This document shows, one piece after another, positions 53,426 to 61,791 of a DNA stretch of 64,000 nt. Location of the stretch: NCBI GenBank assembly GCA_963734365.1, contig CAVTGV010000010.1, forward strand, positions 434,001 to 498,000. Direction: 5' to 3'. Below the pieces are notes generated by a model. That model was not told where the DNA came from. It ran no database searches and worked only from the letters and a program-made list of their open reading frames with translations. This stretch comes from JACVRW01 sp963734365 (GTDB lineage: Bacteria > Actinomycetota > Thermoleophilia > Solirubrobacterales > Thermoleophilaceae). The position numbers and the translations under genes were made by a program. Positions within the stretch are counted from its first letter, which is position 1. The number at the start of each line of letters is the position of its first letter.

Positions 53426-54397
53426 ATGAAACGACTGATATTCATAACCGCTGCGCTTGCCGCGCTGGCGGTTCCGTCGGTGGCCTCGGCTACCGAGCTA
53501 CAAGCGTTCGGCCACTACATCATCGCCACGGACGTGGCCGACTCCGGGGCGGTCGCCGACACCATCACGGTCACCCAGACCGGGGCGTCCACCCGCGTTA
53601 CCGACGCCGCTGGCCTGGTGCTCAAAAGCGAGCCGGTGACTGTGCCCCCGGTTCCCGACAGCGGCCAGTTGGCCTGCTCCCAGGACAGCGGGCAGCAGGT
53701 GACGTGTACGCGGGTCAAGAACACGAGCGGGCAGCCCACCCACGTGGGCGTCAACGTGCACGCCGGTAACGACCGGGTGACGGTCGGACCGCACACCGCC
53801 GCGCAGACGCTGGTGGTGGAGACGGGCTCCGGCAACGACTCGATCAACGTCGCTAACGGGTCGGCGGACCTGGTGATCTGCGGTGACGGGATCGACGTGG
53901 TTGCGTGGGACGCTTTCGATGACGAGGGGCCGCCGTTCGGTAACTGCGAGACGGCTGCTGGCGGCGGCGGCTCTGGCGGAGGCGGCTCCGGCGGCGGCGG
54001 GGGTGGCTCCGGCTCTGGCTCCGGCTCTGGCTCCGGCGGCGGCGGCGGCGGTGGTGGTGGCGGTGGTGCTGGTAGCGGCGGTTCCGGCGGCTCCGGCGCG
54101 CCCGCGAGCATGAAGCTCGGCAAGCCGACTGCTGCTCACAAGGGCAAGCTCGTCGTAGTCACCAGGGTCAGCGGTCCCGGTCGCGTGATCGGCAAGGCAC
54201 GCAAGGGCAAGCGGCTGCTGGCTCAGGGCGCCGAGAGGGCGACCAAGGCGGGCGCGGTGACGCTCGTGCTGAAGCCGACCAAGGCGGCCAAGCGCCTGCT
54301 CAAACACAAGCGCGCGGTCAAGGTCAAGGTCAAGGTCGCATTCAAAGCCACGGGCGGGACCGTCGTGAAGACGGCCAGGACTCGTATCCGCAGGTAG
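53426..54397 (+). CDS. Secreted protein with long Gly/Ser-rich spacer and basic C-terminus
   Basis: The 323-residue protein has a signal peptide (MKRLIFITAALAALAVPSVA). An N-terminal part carries DSINVANGSADLVICGDGID, which resembles calcium-binding (RTX-like) repeats in GNDxxxV form. A Gly/Ser spacer of roughly 50 residues follows (residues about 178-230). The last 90 residues are rich in Lys/Arg (KARKGKRLLAQGAERATKAG, LLKHKRAVKVKVKVAFKATG), a beta-strand pattern often seen in actinobacterial cell-surface proteins. A partial copy of its 3' end lies at 54878-54928. Confidence 0.75.
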   Translation: MKRLIFITAALAALAVPSVASATELQAFGHYIIATDVADSGAVADTITVTQTGASTRVTDAAGLVLKSEPVTVPPVPDSGQLACSQDSGQQVTCTRVKNTSGQPTHVGVNVHAGNDRVTVGPHTAAQTLVVETGSGNDSINVANGSADLVICGDGIDVVAWDAFDDEGPPFGNCETAAGGGGSGGGGSGGGGGGSGSGSGSGSGGGGGGGGGGGAGSGGSGGSGAPASMKLGKPTAAHKGKLVVVTRVSGPGRVIGKARKGKRLLAQGAERATKAGAVTLVLKPTKAAKRLLKHKRAVKVKVKVAFKATGGTVVKTARTRIRR

Positions 54398-54410
54398 GAC
54401 GGCTGACGGG

Positions 54411-54435
54411 AGGCGCGCTCTCAGTGGGTGCGCCT
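54411..54435. terminator. Hairpin after the Gly-rich gene
   Basis: AGGCGC (54411-54416) pairs with GCGCCT (54430-54435) 14 bp after the stop. It is short and lacks a T run, so it is a weak terminator at best. Confidence 0.45.
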
Positions 54436-54467
54436 GCCGCCAGCCCAACACTCCGAAGGGGAACCAA

Positions 54468-54851
54468 ATGAGGAAGCTCATCAGCATCGCCGCCCTGGCC
54501 GCAGTCGCGGTCATGGCGTTCGTACCGACCGCAAGCGCGGCGAAGTCCATGACTAGCGTTCTGCTCTCCAACGCGTTCCTGACCAACGGCGCGTCGATGT
54601 TCGACGGCGAGCTTGCCGCGTTCAAGTCGTGCGGCAAGCGGCGCGTCGTCCTGATCTACAAGCAGCGCCCCGGCGCGGACCAGAGGATCGGGAAGACGAA
54701 GGCGAAGCCCGACAGCGGCATCACCTACTCGTGGGACTTCGAGAAGGTCGGCTACGCCGTCAAGGCGGGCGAGCGTTACTACGCGAAGGTCAAGCCGACC
54801 AAGAAGTGCATGGGCGCGCGCTCGGCAGCCGTGCTCGCGAACGTCTACTAG
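54468..54851 (+). CDS. Small secreted protein of unknown function
   Basis: The 127-residue protein has a signal peptide (MRKLISIAALAAVAVMAFVP, cleavage after ASA) and a mature domain with AAFKSCGKRRVVLIYKQRPG and KAGERYYAKVKPTKKCMGAR, with two Cys that could form a disulfide. The Cys and aromatic spacing is reminiscent of small actinobacterial surface domains but I recognise no family. GGGGAAC precedes the ATG. It is the third secreted protein gene in a row. Confidence 0.7.
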   Translation: MRKLISIAALAAVAVMAFVPTASAAKSMTSVLLSNAFLTNGASMFDGELAAFKSCGKRRVVLIYKQRPGADQRIGKTKAKPDSGITYSWDFEKVGYAVKAGERYYAKVKPTKKCMGARSAAVLANVY

Positions 54852-54877
54852 CCCGATGGCCGTCCCGCTTACCCCGA

Positions 54878-54928
54878 CCACGGGCGCGACCGTCGTGAAG
54901 ACGACCCTGGGCTCGCATCCGCAGGTAG
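54878..54928 (+). repeat. Duplicated 3' end of the Gly-rich secreted gene
   Basis: CCACGGGCGCGACCGTCGTG and the bases up to the TAG at 54928 align with 54348-54397, the last 16 codons and stop of the Gly-rich gene, with a few mismatches and one extra base. No start or upstream part of a second gene is present, so this is a fragment from a past duplication. Confidence 0.75.
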
Positions 54929-54962
54929 CTACTGAGGATTAGTGAACCCCTCATCGAAATGA

Positions 54963-54994
54963 CCCGGCAGAGGCGAAGTTGGTCCTCTGTCGGG
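54963..54994 (+). promoter_or_regulatory. Conserved hairpin, copy 2 (3' side of the secreted-protein cluster)
   Basis: CCCGGCAGAGG pairs with CCTCTGTCGGG (11 bp, one G-T) around CGAAGTTGGT, followed by CTTTCGAGTCCAGGA. Similarity with the 52792 copy extends upstream (TCGAAAT versus TCGGAAATAG) and downstream. Differences between copies mostly keep the stem paired. Confidence 0.65.
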
Positions 54995-55052
54995 CTTTCG
55001 AGTCCAGGAAGTCGAGGGGTGGCCGAAGCCCGGCGCTATTTCAGCAGCCGAC

Positions 55053-55217
55053 GTGAAAGCGCTCATACGAGCCTTCGAGGAACACTCGAAGGATCCCGAC
55101 GTGCCAGAGGCAGAACGCCGCAAGGCAGGTGCGATAGCCAGCGCCGGTCGTGATCTCAGCGTGGATGTCGCGGGGAGCGTCATCGCGTCGTGGTTGCGCT
55201 CCATCGGGATCGGCTAG
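55053..55217 (+). CDS. Possible 54-residue helical protein
   Basis: GTG 55053 opens VKALIRAFEEHSKDPDVPEA and on to SVIASWLRSIGIG, with open frame extending upstream (KPGAISAAD) to near the hairpin. The composition looks coding and helical, and the end VDVAGSVIASWLRSIGIG could be an amphipathic helix. No family recognised, and no clear start. Confidence 0.35.
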   Translation: MKALIRAFEEHSKDPDVPEAERRKAGAIASAGRDLSVDVAGSVIASWLRSIGIG

Positions 55218-55729
55218 CTACTCGTCATGGAACTGGAAGAGCGCTCCCTGTAGAGAACGCTGTTCCGGTGAGAGTGCGAACCTTTTACGACCAAGGAACG
55301 CATGCCTCGACGTTCCTTGTTCTCGGCGAGGTGCTGCTCATTAGCGGAGAGATTCGCCGGGCGGTACGAGTCAGATCGGAGTGCCGGGACCGCCGACACC
55401 CATACCCGGCAGGCGCTTGTTAGCGGGCTTCCTGCCGACACGCGCGTCATCGTGGTGGGCCGAGCACGCCGCCAGCGCCGACGTCGCCGTCCCTTCGACC
55501 GACGGTCAGCAGATCCGGCTTCAGCCAACTGTCCGTGTGCGGACTGGCTGGGGCCCGCTTTCGCTGATCGAGCACCACAACTCGATCGGCCGCACGCCGT
55601 CGTCGGCGTGGCCCTACCGCCCGAGCGGATTCGGCAGCCGACATGGTGGGTAGATATGCGGAGGCTCGACGGTCGTTACGAAAGCAATCGTTGCTGCGAC
55701 TCAACCAAGGCGATTCAGAGGAGCGACAT
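55218..55729. other. No gene supported
   Basis: About 510 bp with short frames only and no recognisable protein, RNA gene or strong repeat. A purine-rich site (GAGGAG) at its right edge serves the small membrane protein that follows. Confidence 0.5.
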
Positions 55730-55900
55730 ATGGCGGCAGACCGCGGAACCGGCGGGAGCATTGGCGGGATCAGCCTCGGCGGCATCCTGGTCATCATTGG
55801 GATCGTGTTGATGATCGTCTGGTCCTTTTGGATCGGCTTGATCATCGCTCTCGTGGGACTCATCGCCTTCGGCGGCTTCGCAAGGGGCAAGTGGTACTGA
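55730..55900 (+). CDS. Small hydrophobic membrane protein (56 residues)
   Basis: ATG 55730 follows GAGGAG by about seven bases. The protein, MAADRGTGGSIGGISLGGIL and on to AFGGFARGKWY, has two closely spaced membrane helices (GGILVIIGIVLMIVWSFW and IGLIIALVGLIAFGGFARG). Short two-helix proteins of this form are common in actinobacteria (DUF6131-like), function unknown. Confidence 0.7.
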   Translation: MAADRGTGGSIGGISLGGILVIIGIVLMIVWSFWIGLIIALVGLIAFGGFARGKWY

Positions 55901-56014
55901 ACTCCTGCTCTAGCGGCGCGGGACGGCGCTGCCAGACCGCACGCGGAAGCGAGAGCGCCGGCCGCTCCCCTCGGCGTAAGCTAGACACTGTCCGGGACCT
56001 ACGAAGGAGGCGAC

Positions 56015-56302
56015 ATGTACGCGCGCGTGGCGACATTCGAGAGTGATCCCGCCAAGGTCGACGATGCGATCGACATGGTTCGTAGCGAGGTCGAATCCGG
56101 CGATGTACCCGACGGGCTCGAGGGGGCGAAGATGCTGATGCTCGTAAACCGTGAGAGCGGCAAGGGCCTCGGTGTGACGCTCTTCGAGAGCGAGGAAGCG
56201 ATGCGCCGCGGCGACGACGCGCTCAACGCCATGAACCCCGGCGCGAGCGAGCGCCGCACGACGGTTGAGTTCTACGAGGTCCCAGTTCAGACCGTTGGCT
56301 GA
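56015..56302 (+). CDS. ABM-like dimeric alpha/beta-barrel protein
   Basis: The 95-residue protein begins MYARVATFESDPAKVDDAID and contains KMLMLVNRESGKGLGVTLFE and a C-terminal RTTVEFYEVPV. This is the ferredoxin-like dimeric barrel of antibiotic-biosynthesis-monooxygenase-type proteins. Many have no known substrate. It follows GAAGGAGG. It is the last supported gene before att site 5. Confidence 0.75.
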   Translation: MYARVATFESDPAKVDDAIDMVRSEVESGDVPDGLEGAKMLMLVNRESGKGLGVTLFESEEAMRRGDDALNAMNPGASERRTTVEFYEVPVQTVG

Positions 56303-57097
56303 CAAACGGCTCAAACGGGCGTGTGCCAGACGGGTGGTGACGAGGCACCGTACGGTCCTGGACTGGTCTCCAGGTTCGCCTAGCAGCCCAGGTCTTGCTT
56401 ACACTGGATCGCGGGGCCGACGCGTACGGGCGCCAGAGTTCACTCGCGGTGGGGCGCGGCCTGCTCCACGACGAGCGACAGGTACTCGGCGCCTGCTTGG
56501 CGCGAATTCCGAAGCGACGGTGATGCGATCGACGCCCCTGCCGTCGTCCTGCCGTCGTCCAAGGGAGTCGCGACTAAGGCCGGCTGCGCTCGCTGGTGAC
56601 GACGCCACACTTCGGCACCGACACTTAAACGAACGGATTTCCGGTGAGCCGGGCCGGGCCCGAGGTAAGCGGGCGTGGCTACGTCGCGGGTCATCGGCCC
56701 GAGGCTCAACCGCCGTTTGCTGCGGAGTGTCTAGTCCGATGCCGGTGGGCCGAGACGTCGGCTTGTCCGCAGAAGCGGGATCAAGAACACGTTCCGCTTT
56801 TTTCCACGCGTAAGGAGAGGCCTTTGCCGCGCGACCCGCGAGATCGCTCCACGCTTCGCACGGCTGCGAGGTGTCGGAGACCGAGCGGCATGAATCGACG
56901 CTGGATAGTCACGCGGCGTCGTCGACTGGGTGGTTTGTGACGAGCGACGCGATTGGGCTGCCTGACATCGAGCACCGGCTCGGCCCATAATCGGTCTCTC
57001 CGCAGGCGGTCCTGCTTCTGGCGCGATCGTTGCAGCGCGGGTTGCAGCGCAGGGCTGTCCTCAGGGCTCTGGCAAGGGGTTCGAGCCGATTCGGCTG
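56303..57097. other. No gene supported
   Basis: About 795 bp at the right end of island 4. Frames are short and none reads like a protein. GTTGCAGCGCGGGTTGCAGC (about 57028-57047) repeats a GGTTGCAGCGC unit, also seen before att site 3 (about 44882-44902). This stretch is probably the residue of a lost integrase or accessory gene. Confidence 0.45.
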
Positions 57098-57145
57098 CGG
57101 TTTACGGAACCGAAGGTCACAGGTTCGAATCCTGTCGGGCGCGCT
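57098..57145 (+). repeat. att site 5 (displaced tRNA-Arg 3' half), right end of the island array
   Basis: The 48-bp core with one change (TTTACGG for TCTACGG). Beyond it, ordinary chromosomal genes resume. Flanks match att site 3 for about 10 bp before and 25 bp after (CTTCACAAACGGCTCTGCAG), so these two sites are the most alike outside the core. Confidence 0.87.
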
Positions 57146-57213
57146 TCACAAACGGCTCTGCAGGGCGAAAGTCACGCAGGTCCCGGCGCGGGCGCGAACA
57201 ACTCGACAGGGCC

Positions 57214-58143
57214 TCAGCCTTTCCGGCGGAGAGCGCTGGGCCGGACCGCGGCCGCTGCCTCGGACAGCGCGTCGACGAGGGCCGCTGCGCCGGGGTGGCC
57301 GGCCGCGCCGGATCTCACCGCGGCCGAGATGCGGCGTCGCAGCGGTCCGGCCGCGGGAGGCCTCAGGGCGACTCCGTCGCGGCCGTCGTCGAGCGCGAGT
57401 TCAGGCACCAGCGCGACTCCTTGTCCGGCGGCCACCAGAGCGAGAACGACGCGAAAGTCGTTCGTCCGCCCGGCCAGCCGTGGCTCGTAGCCGGCGGCGC
57501 GGCAGGCGGTCAGCACTACGCGGTGACAGGCGGTGTCGAGGTACCCCGCCACCCAGCGTTCGTGCTGGAGCTCGCGCAGGTCGACCCTGCGGCCGCGGGC
57601 TGCAGGGTGGTCCTTGGGCAGCGCCACCAGCATTTCGTCCTCGAGCAGCGGGCGCAGCGCGATTCCCGGGTCGTCGGGCTGGGGGCTGAAGTCGTATTCG
57701 TGCACGATCGCCACGTCGACCTCGCCGAGCTTGAGCGCCGGGCGGGCGTGCTCGGGCTCGAGCTCCTCAAGCACCACCGAGGCCTCCGGATGGGCGCGGC
57801 CGAACGCGGCCATGGCCTTCGGCGCAAGGGTGGCCGCTGCCGTAGGGAACGCGGCCAGCCGGACTGTGCCGTGCAGCATGTCGTTGCCCGCCGCGAGCTC
57901 CGCCTGGGCGGCCTCCAGCTCGGCCAGCACGGCCTCGGTGCGGAGCACGAGGCGCTGGGCGGTGTCGGTGAGCCGCACACTGCGGCCGTCGCGTTCGAGC
58001 AGCTCGGCGCCGCTCTCGCGTTCCAGCGCGGCGAGCTGCTGTGAGATCGCTGGAGGCGTGTACCCGAGCGCGTCCGCAGTGGCGGCGATCGTGCCGCGAG
58101 CGGCCAGCTCGCGCAGGATTCGCAGTCGGCGCACCTCGAGCAT
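57214..58143 (-). CDS. LysR-family regulator of the divergent EamA transporter
   Basis: The 309-residue protein has the winged helix MLEVRRLRILRELAARGTIA with ATADALGYTPPAISQQLAAL as recognition region, and a two-lobed effector domain (VRLAAFPTAAATLAPKAMAA, DVAIVHEYDF, AGQGVALVPELALDDG). This is the ArgP/LysR type often regulating small transporters. Two direct repeats lie between its ATG and the divergent transporter gene, so local control is likely. Its 3' end is about 70 bp from att site 5. Confidence 0.88.
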   Translation of the reverse strand: MLEVRRLRILRELAARGTIAATADALGYTPPAISQQLAALERESGAELLERDGRSVRLTDTAQRLVLRTEAVLAELEAAQAELAAGNDMLHGTVRLAAFPTAAATLAPKAMAAFGRAHPEASVVLEELEPEHARPALKLGEVDVAIVHEYDFSPQPDDPGIALRPLLEDEMLVALPKDHPAARGRRVDLRELQHERWVAGYLDTACHRVVLTACRAAGYEPRLAGRTNDFRVVLALVAAGQGVALVPELALDDGRDGVALRPPAAGPLRRRISAAVRSGAAGHPGAAALVDALSEAAAAVRPSALRRKG

Positions 58144-58149
58144 GCAAAG

Positions 58150-58195
58150 TTCAGCTTACGCTATTCGACAGAAATCATAAATTGAGCTTGCGCTA
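58150..58195. promoter_or_regulatory. Paired direct repeats in the LysR / EamA divergent promoter
   Basis: TTCAGCTTACGCTA (58150-58163) and TTGAGCTTGCGCTA (58182-58195) are direct repeats with 12 of 14 identities, 32 bp apart start to start, about three helical turns. They occupy the 73-bp divergent gap. They resemble paired LysR recognition and activation sites. Confidence 0.6.
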
Positions 58196-58216
58196 GGCGA
58201 GTGCGATCTTGGCCGC

Positions 58217-59116
58217 ATGCCCGTCGCGGCCCTCGCCCTTACCGTGGTCCTTTGGGGCTCCGCCTTCGCGGCGATCCGCGAGGCGGTGGCCGCGCTGGGA
58301 TGGCAGCACCTGTCGTTCCTGCGCCTGGCCGCGGCCGCCCTGGCCCTTGGGTGTGTGGCGGTCGTGAGCGGGGCCGGTGGGCCCGCACGACGAGACCTAC
58401 CGCTGCTGGCGCTGGTGGCCGTGACCGGCATGGCTCTCTACCAGGTGTTCCTCAACGCCGGCGAGGTCACCATCGACGCGGCCACCGCGAGTCTGCTCGT
58501 CAACGTTTCGCCCATCTTCACCGCCTTGCTCGCCGTAGCGTTTCTCGGAGAGCGCCTGCGGGCCGGCGGATGGGCCGGCGTGGCGCTCGGCTTCGCGGGC
58601 GCCAGTGTGATCGCACTCGGCGCCGGGGGCGGGATCTCGTTCTCGGCCGGCGCCCTGCTGGTGCTGGCCGCGGCCCTGATGCAGGCGACCTTCTTCGTAT
58701 CCCAGAAGGCGCTGCTCAGCCGTCACGACCCGCTCGCGGTCACCGCTTGGGCCATGGTCCTGGGCGCGCTGTTCTGCCTGCCGCTGGCGCCCGGAGTGGG
58801 CGCCGCTGTCGCGTCCGCACCCACGGGGGCCCTCGCTGCGCTCGCCTTCCTCGCTTTCGGCGCCTCCGCGCTCGGCTTCTTCACGTGGGCGCACGCCTGC
58901 GCGCGCTTGGACGTCTCGGTGGCCGCCGCCGCGTTGTACGCCGTCCCGCCGGTAGCTGCCCTGGTCGCCTGGCTGCTGCTGGGCGAGACGCCCACGGCCA
59001 CCACGTTCGCCGGCGGGGCGGTGGCCCTTTCGGGGGTGGCGCTCACGGCACGCTCGCGCGGTCCCGGCAAGGCCCCGGGGCCGCCGGTCAAATCGGCACT
59101 ACCGAGCCGCGCGTAA
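58217..59116 (+). CDS. EamA-family (DMT) small-molecule exporter
   Basis: The 299-residue protein has ten membrane helices and two EamA repeats: first with VLWGSAFAAIREAVAALGWQ and NVSPIFTALLAVAFLGERL, second with ALLVLAAALMQATFFVSQKA and AALYAVPPVAALVAWLLLGE. The pattern FLGERL/LLGETP at the end of each repeat's fourth helix is typical. It exports metabolites such as amino acids. The C-terminal tail is short and basic. It is divergent from LysR. Confidence 0.9.
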   Translation: MPVAALALTVVLWGSAFAAIREAVAALGWQHLSFLRLAAAALALGCVAVVSGAGGPARRDLPLLALVAVTGMALYQVFLNAGEVTIDAATASLLVNVSPIFTALLAVAFLGERLRAGGWAGVALGFAGASVIALGAGGGISFSAGALLVLAAALMQATFFVSQKALLSRHDPLAVTAWAMVLGALFCLPLAPGVGAAVASAPTGALAALAFLAFGASALGFFTWAHACARLDVSVAAAALYAVPPVAALVAWLLLGETPTATTFAGGAVALSGVALTARSRGPGKAPGPPVKSALPSRA

Positions 59117-59118
59117 CG

Positions 59119-59634
59119 ATGGATCGGCTTCTGGAGTCGGACCGGTTGCCGGGCCATCTCGATCGTCTCAACCGGGCGGCGTGGGCGTTGTGCGGGTCGC
59201 GTCACGAGGCGGAGGATCTCGTGCAGGAGACGATTGCGCGGGTTCTTTCTCGGCCGCGGCGGTTGGGCCGGGGGCAGGAGCTTTCGTATCTGCTTCGTGC
59301 CCTGCGCAACGTCTATCTGACGAGCCTGCGCAGCGCCAGCCGGCGTCCGCGCGGTGTCGAGCTGCCCGCAGACGAGAGCGCGACGATGCGCTCGGCGTGG
59401 CCGGAGCCCGACCAGGCGCTCGAGCATGCGGAATTGCTGGAGGCCATCGAGGGCCTGCCCCGGGAGTTTCGCGAAGCCCTGTTGGCGGTCGACGTTGTCG
59501 GGCTCTCCTATCGCGAGGCGGCGCACGTGCTGGGCACCCGCGAGGGCACGCTCACCACGCGTCTGTTCCGTGGAAGGGAGCGGGTGGCGCGGACGCTGGG
59601 AGGCCATCCGGCGACCGCGGTGGGGAATGAATAG
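59119..59634 (+). CDS. ECF-type RNA polymerase sigma factor
   Basis: The 171-residue protein from ATG 59119 has region 2 (RAAWALCGSRHEAEDLVQET, then SYLLRALRNVYLTSLRSASR) and region 4 (LPREFREALLAVDVVGLSYR, EAAHVLGTREGTLTTRLFRG). The gene follows the EamA stop by two bases and may be co-transcribed with it. The next gene is a secreted metalloprotease 85 bp downstream. No anti-sigma gene is adjacent. Confidence 0.85.
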   Translation: MDRLLESDRLPGHLDRLNRAAWALCGSRHEAEDLVQETIARVLSRPRRLGRGQELSYLLRALRNVYLTSLRSASRRPRGVELPADESATMRSAWPEPDQALEHAELLEAIEGLPREFREALLAVDVVGLSYREAAHVLGTREGTLTTRLFRGRERVARTLGGHPATAVGNE

Positions 59635-59719
59635 GCCTCCACCGGCGTCCGGGTCGGGAAGAAACTCCCCGCCGCGGAGTCCTAGAGGGTTGAACCGATC
59701 TCGCTCGTCCGGAGGTTTC

Positions 59720-61456
59720 ATGTCGCGCTTTGCTCCCATGATTGTCATTGGCGCGCTCTCCGCCATCGTTGTTGGCATCACGCCCGCCGCGTCCCAGGCC
59801 GCCGACAGAGAGCCCGGTCAGCATTCGGCCGCGCAGGCGTCGGGATGGACGAAGGCGCTCGCCGTTGATCTGTCGCGCGACGAGCTCGGCCTCCCGGCCC
59901 GGGCCCAGGCGGGGCGGTTCGCGCGGGCGGCGCTCGACCGCTACGCAAGGCGGCTCGGACTCTCTCGCTCGTCCGGCCGGCTGCGACTGGCAAGTCAGCT
60001 GCGGTTGCCGTCGTCTGCGGGCGGCCGGGTAATCCGCACGCTGCGTTTCCAGCAGACCGCCGGCGGGTTGCGGGTGCTGTGGAGCCAGATCGACGTCACC
60101 ATCGCCGACGGCGAGGTGAGCTCGATCAGCGCAACGGTCGTGCGGGCCAAGGGTCATTCGCTGGTGGGCAAACGCATGGTCAGCCGCGCACGGGCGATGC
60201 GCATCGCCCGCCGCGCGGTCCCGAAGGCCGAAGCGGCGCTGCGGCCGCTGGCGGCCGCCTACGCCGGCACGCCCGGCACCAATCGCACGGCGCGCTGGCG
60301 TCGACCGAGGCGCGTGTGGGTGGTCGAGGTGCAGCCGCCCGCTGCGGCAGGCGATGACGCGTCCGCGGGACTCTGCGTCGTGATCGACGCGCAGGCCGGC
60401 AAGGTGATCGCCCGCTGGCCGGGCCTCGCGGACCGTCCGGACCGAGGCCCCGACGCCCGCAGCGCCAGCCGCGCGCTTCCGGCAAGCGCCGCGTTCGGGC
60501 TCGCCCAGCTCGGCCAACACACCCAGCTGCTGATCGGCGACGCAAAGGACGGGGCAGTCGGTGCGCCGCCGTATGCCCGGTACAGCGTCAGCGGCGATCC
60601 ACGCGCCGTGGAGTGGCCGCACCTTCCCGTCCCTCGCGTCCAGGGAGCGGCCCACAACATCCTTCTGGACATGGCCGCCACCAACGCACGCAATATCGCA
60701 CGCACGATCTGTGACCTGCGCGGCTACTGCGGCGTCGATGGCGGCTTTCGCGACCGCACCGACACCTACTCGGGCACCGTCACACCGTGGCAGGTCGGCG
60801 CGCGGGCGCCGGAAAGCACGAAAGCCTTCACCGGCATCGGGGTGATTCAGCTCCAAGCGGGCGATGAGATGGGCTTCAATAGCTCCAACGACCTTCTCGC
60901 CCACGAGTTCGGCCACCTGATGGACGCGAGCTATGCCGGCGACCGTCTCAGCGGGCAGGAGCTCGAGGGCGACTCGGTCGAGGAGGCCCTCGCGGACATG
61001 TTCGCCTACGAGTACGACCGCTTCGACTCCACCCTCGGAGAGGAGCACCAGCTGGGGGCCAGGATCAACTGGGAGGACCCCAGCGAGATCTCCCTCTTCC
61101 CCGGCCGCCCCTACCCCGATCACATCCGCGACTACGACCCCACCCCGCCCAACGAGTCGGACGGGAAACCCAGCGAGCACTTCAACTCGACCATCCTCAG
61201 CCACGCCTACTACCTGTTCGTGCAGGCCGTCGGGCACCACAAGGCTGGCCGCGTGCTGCACAACGTGCCTGCGACGCTGAGCCCGAAGCCGACCTTCAGA
61301 GAGGTCGCGCGCGGGTTCGTCGGGCGCGCCGGTGAGATCTACCCGCAGGACGGCCCGGACTCCGGCACCCGCTCCGACATGAGGGAAGCCGCTGAGCATG
61401 CCTTCGACCAAGTAGGGATCGGCATACGCGACCACCGCGGCGAACAGCCGGGCTGA
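59720..61456 (+). CDS. Secreted thermolysin-like (M4-type) metallopeptidase
   Basis: From ATG 59720 behind GGAGG, the 578-residue preproprotein has a signal peptide (MSRFAPMIVIGALSAIVVGI), an FTP/propeptide region (GGLRVLWSQIDVTIADGEVS, RAMRIARRAVPKAEAALRPL), and a catalytic domain. The zinc site is LLAHEFGHLMDASYAGD (His395, Glu396, His399), with the third ligand Glu422 in SVEEALADMFAYEYD and a supporting His in HFNSTILSHAYYLF. CDLRGYCG may form a disulfide. A secreted protease acting outside the cell. It shares its 3' end region with the opposing methyltransferase relic. Confidence 0.88.
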   Translation: MSRFAPMIVIGALSAIVVGITPAASQAADREPGQHSAAQASGWTKALAVDLSRDELGLPARAQAGRFARAALDRYARRLGLSRSSGRLRLASQLRLPSSAGGRVIRTLRFQQTAGGLRVLWSQIDVTIADGEVSSISATVVRAKGHSLVGKRMVSRARAMRIARRAVPKAEAALRPLAAAYAGTPGTNRTARWRRPRRVWVVEVQPPAAAGDDASAGLCVVIDAQAGKVIARWPGLADRPDRGPDARSASRALPASAAFGLAQLGQHTQLLIGDAKDGAVGAPPYARYSVSGDPRAVEWPHLPVPRVQGAAHNILLDMAATNARNIARTICDLRGYCGVDGGFRDRTDTYSGTVTPWQVGARAPESTKAFTGIGVIQLQAGDEMGFNSSNDLLAHEFGHLMDASYAGDRLSGQELEGDSVEEALADMFAYEYDRFDSTLGEEHQLGARINWEDPSEISLFPGRPYPDHIRDYDPTPPNESDGKPSEHFNSTILSHAYYLFVQAVGHHKAGRVLHNVPATLSPKPTFREVARGFVGRAGEIYPQDGPDSGTRSDMREAAEHAFDQVGIGIRDHRGEQPG

Positions 61457-61791
61457 GGGAGCGCGGGTTTGGCAGTCAGTGCGTCAGCGCGCGCCGTCGC
61501 GAAGTCCCCGATCGCCACGGGGATCCCGTCTCCGCCGGGCTTTGCGCGCAGGCGCGCAACCATGGCGCTCGAGAGATCGATTCCATGCACTTCCACACCC
61601 CGCTGCGCGAGCGGGAGCGCGATCCGCCCCGTCCCGATACCCAGCTCGAGCGCTGCGCCGTCGTCGGCGAGCGCAGCAAGGAAGTCGACGACCGGCTCGA
61701 TCGCCGCAGCCTGGAACATCTCGTCCGACGGGTCGTCGTAGCGGGCCGCGATCTCCTCACCGAAGTGGTCTTCGGGCATTTGGCGCCTCAC
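61339..61791 (-). pseudogene. SAM-dependent methyltransferase truncated at its C-terminus
   Basis: From ATG 61791 the first 105 residues are a normal methyltransferase: HFGEEIAARYDDPSDEMFQA, ALELGIGTGRIALPLAQRGV (motif I), VHGIDLSSAMVARLRAKPGG and IPVAIGDFATARADA. After about 61476 the sequence no longer fits and runs antisense into the protease gene until 61339. About 100 or more residues of the usual protein are missing. It is ATGA-coupled to the upstream zinc-ribbon gene. A deletion or insertion junction near 61460-61480, between the two genes, is the likely cause. Confidence 0.75.

Noticed and set aside
53960..54110. GGC/GGT/TCC-rich tandem repeat as a possible CRISPR or minisatellite
   Set aside because: It encodes the Gly/Ser spacer of a secreted protein and has no unique spacers between repeats.
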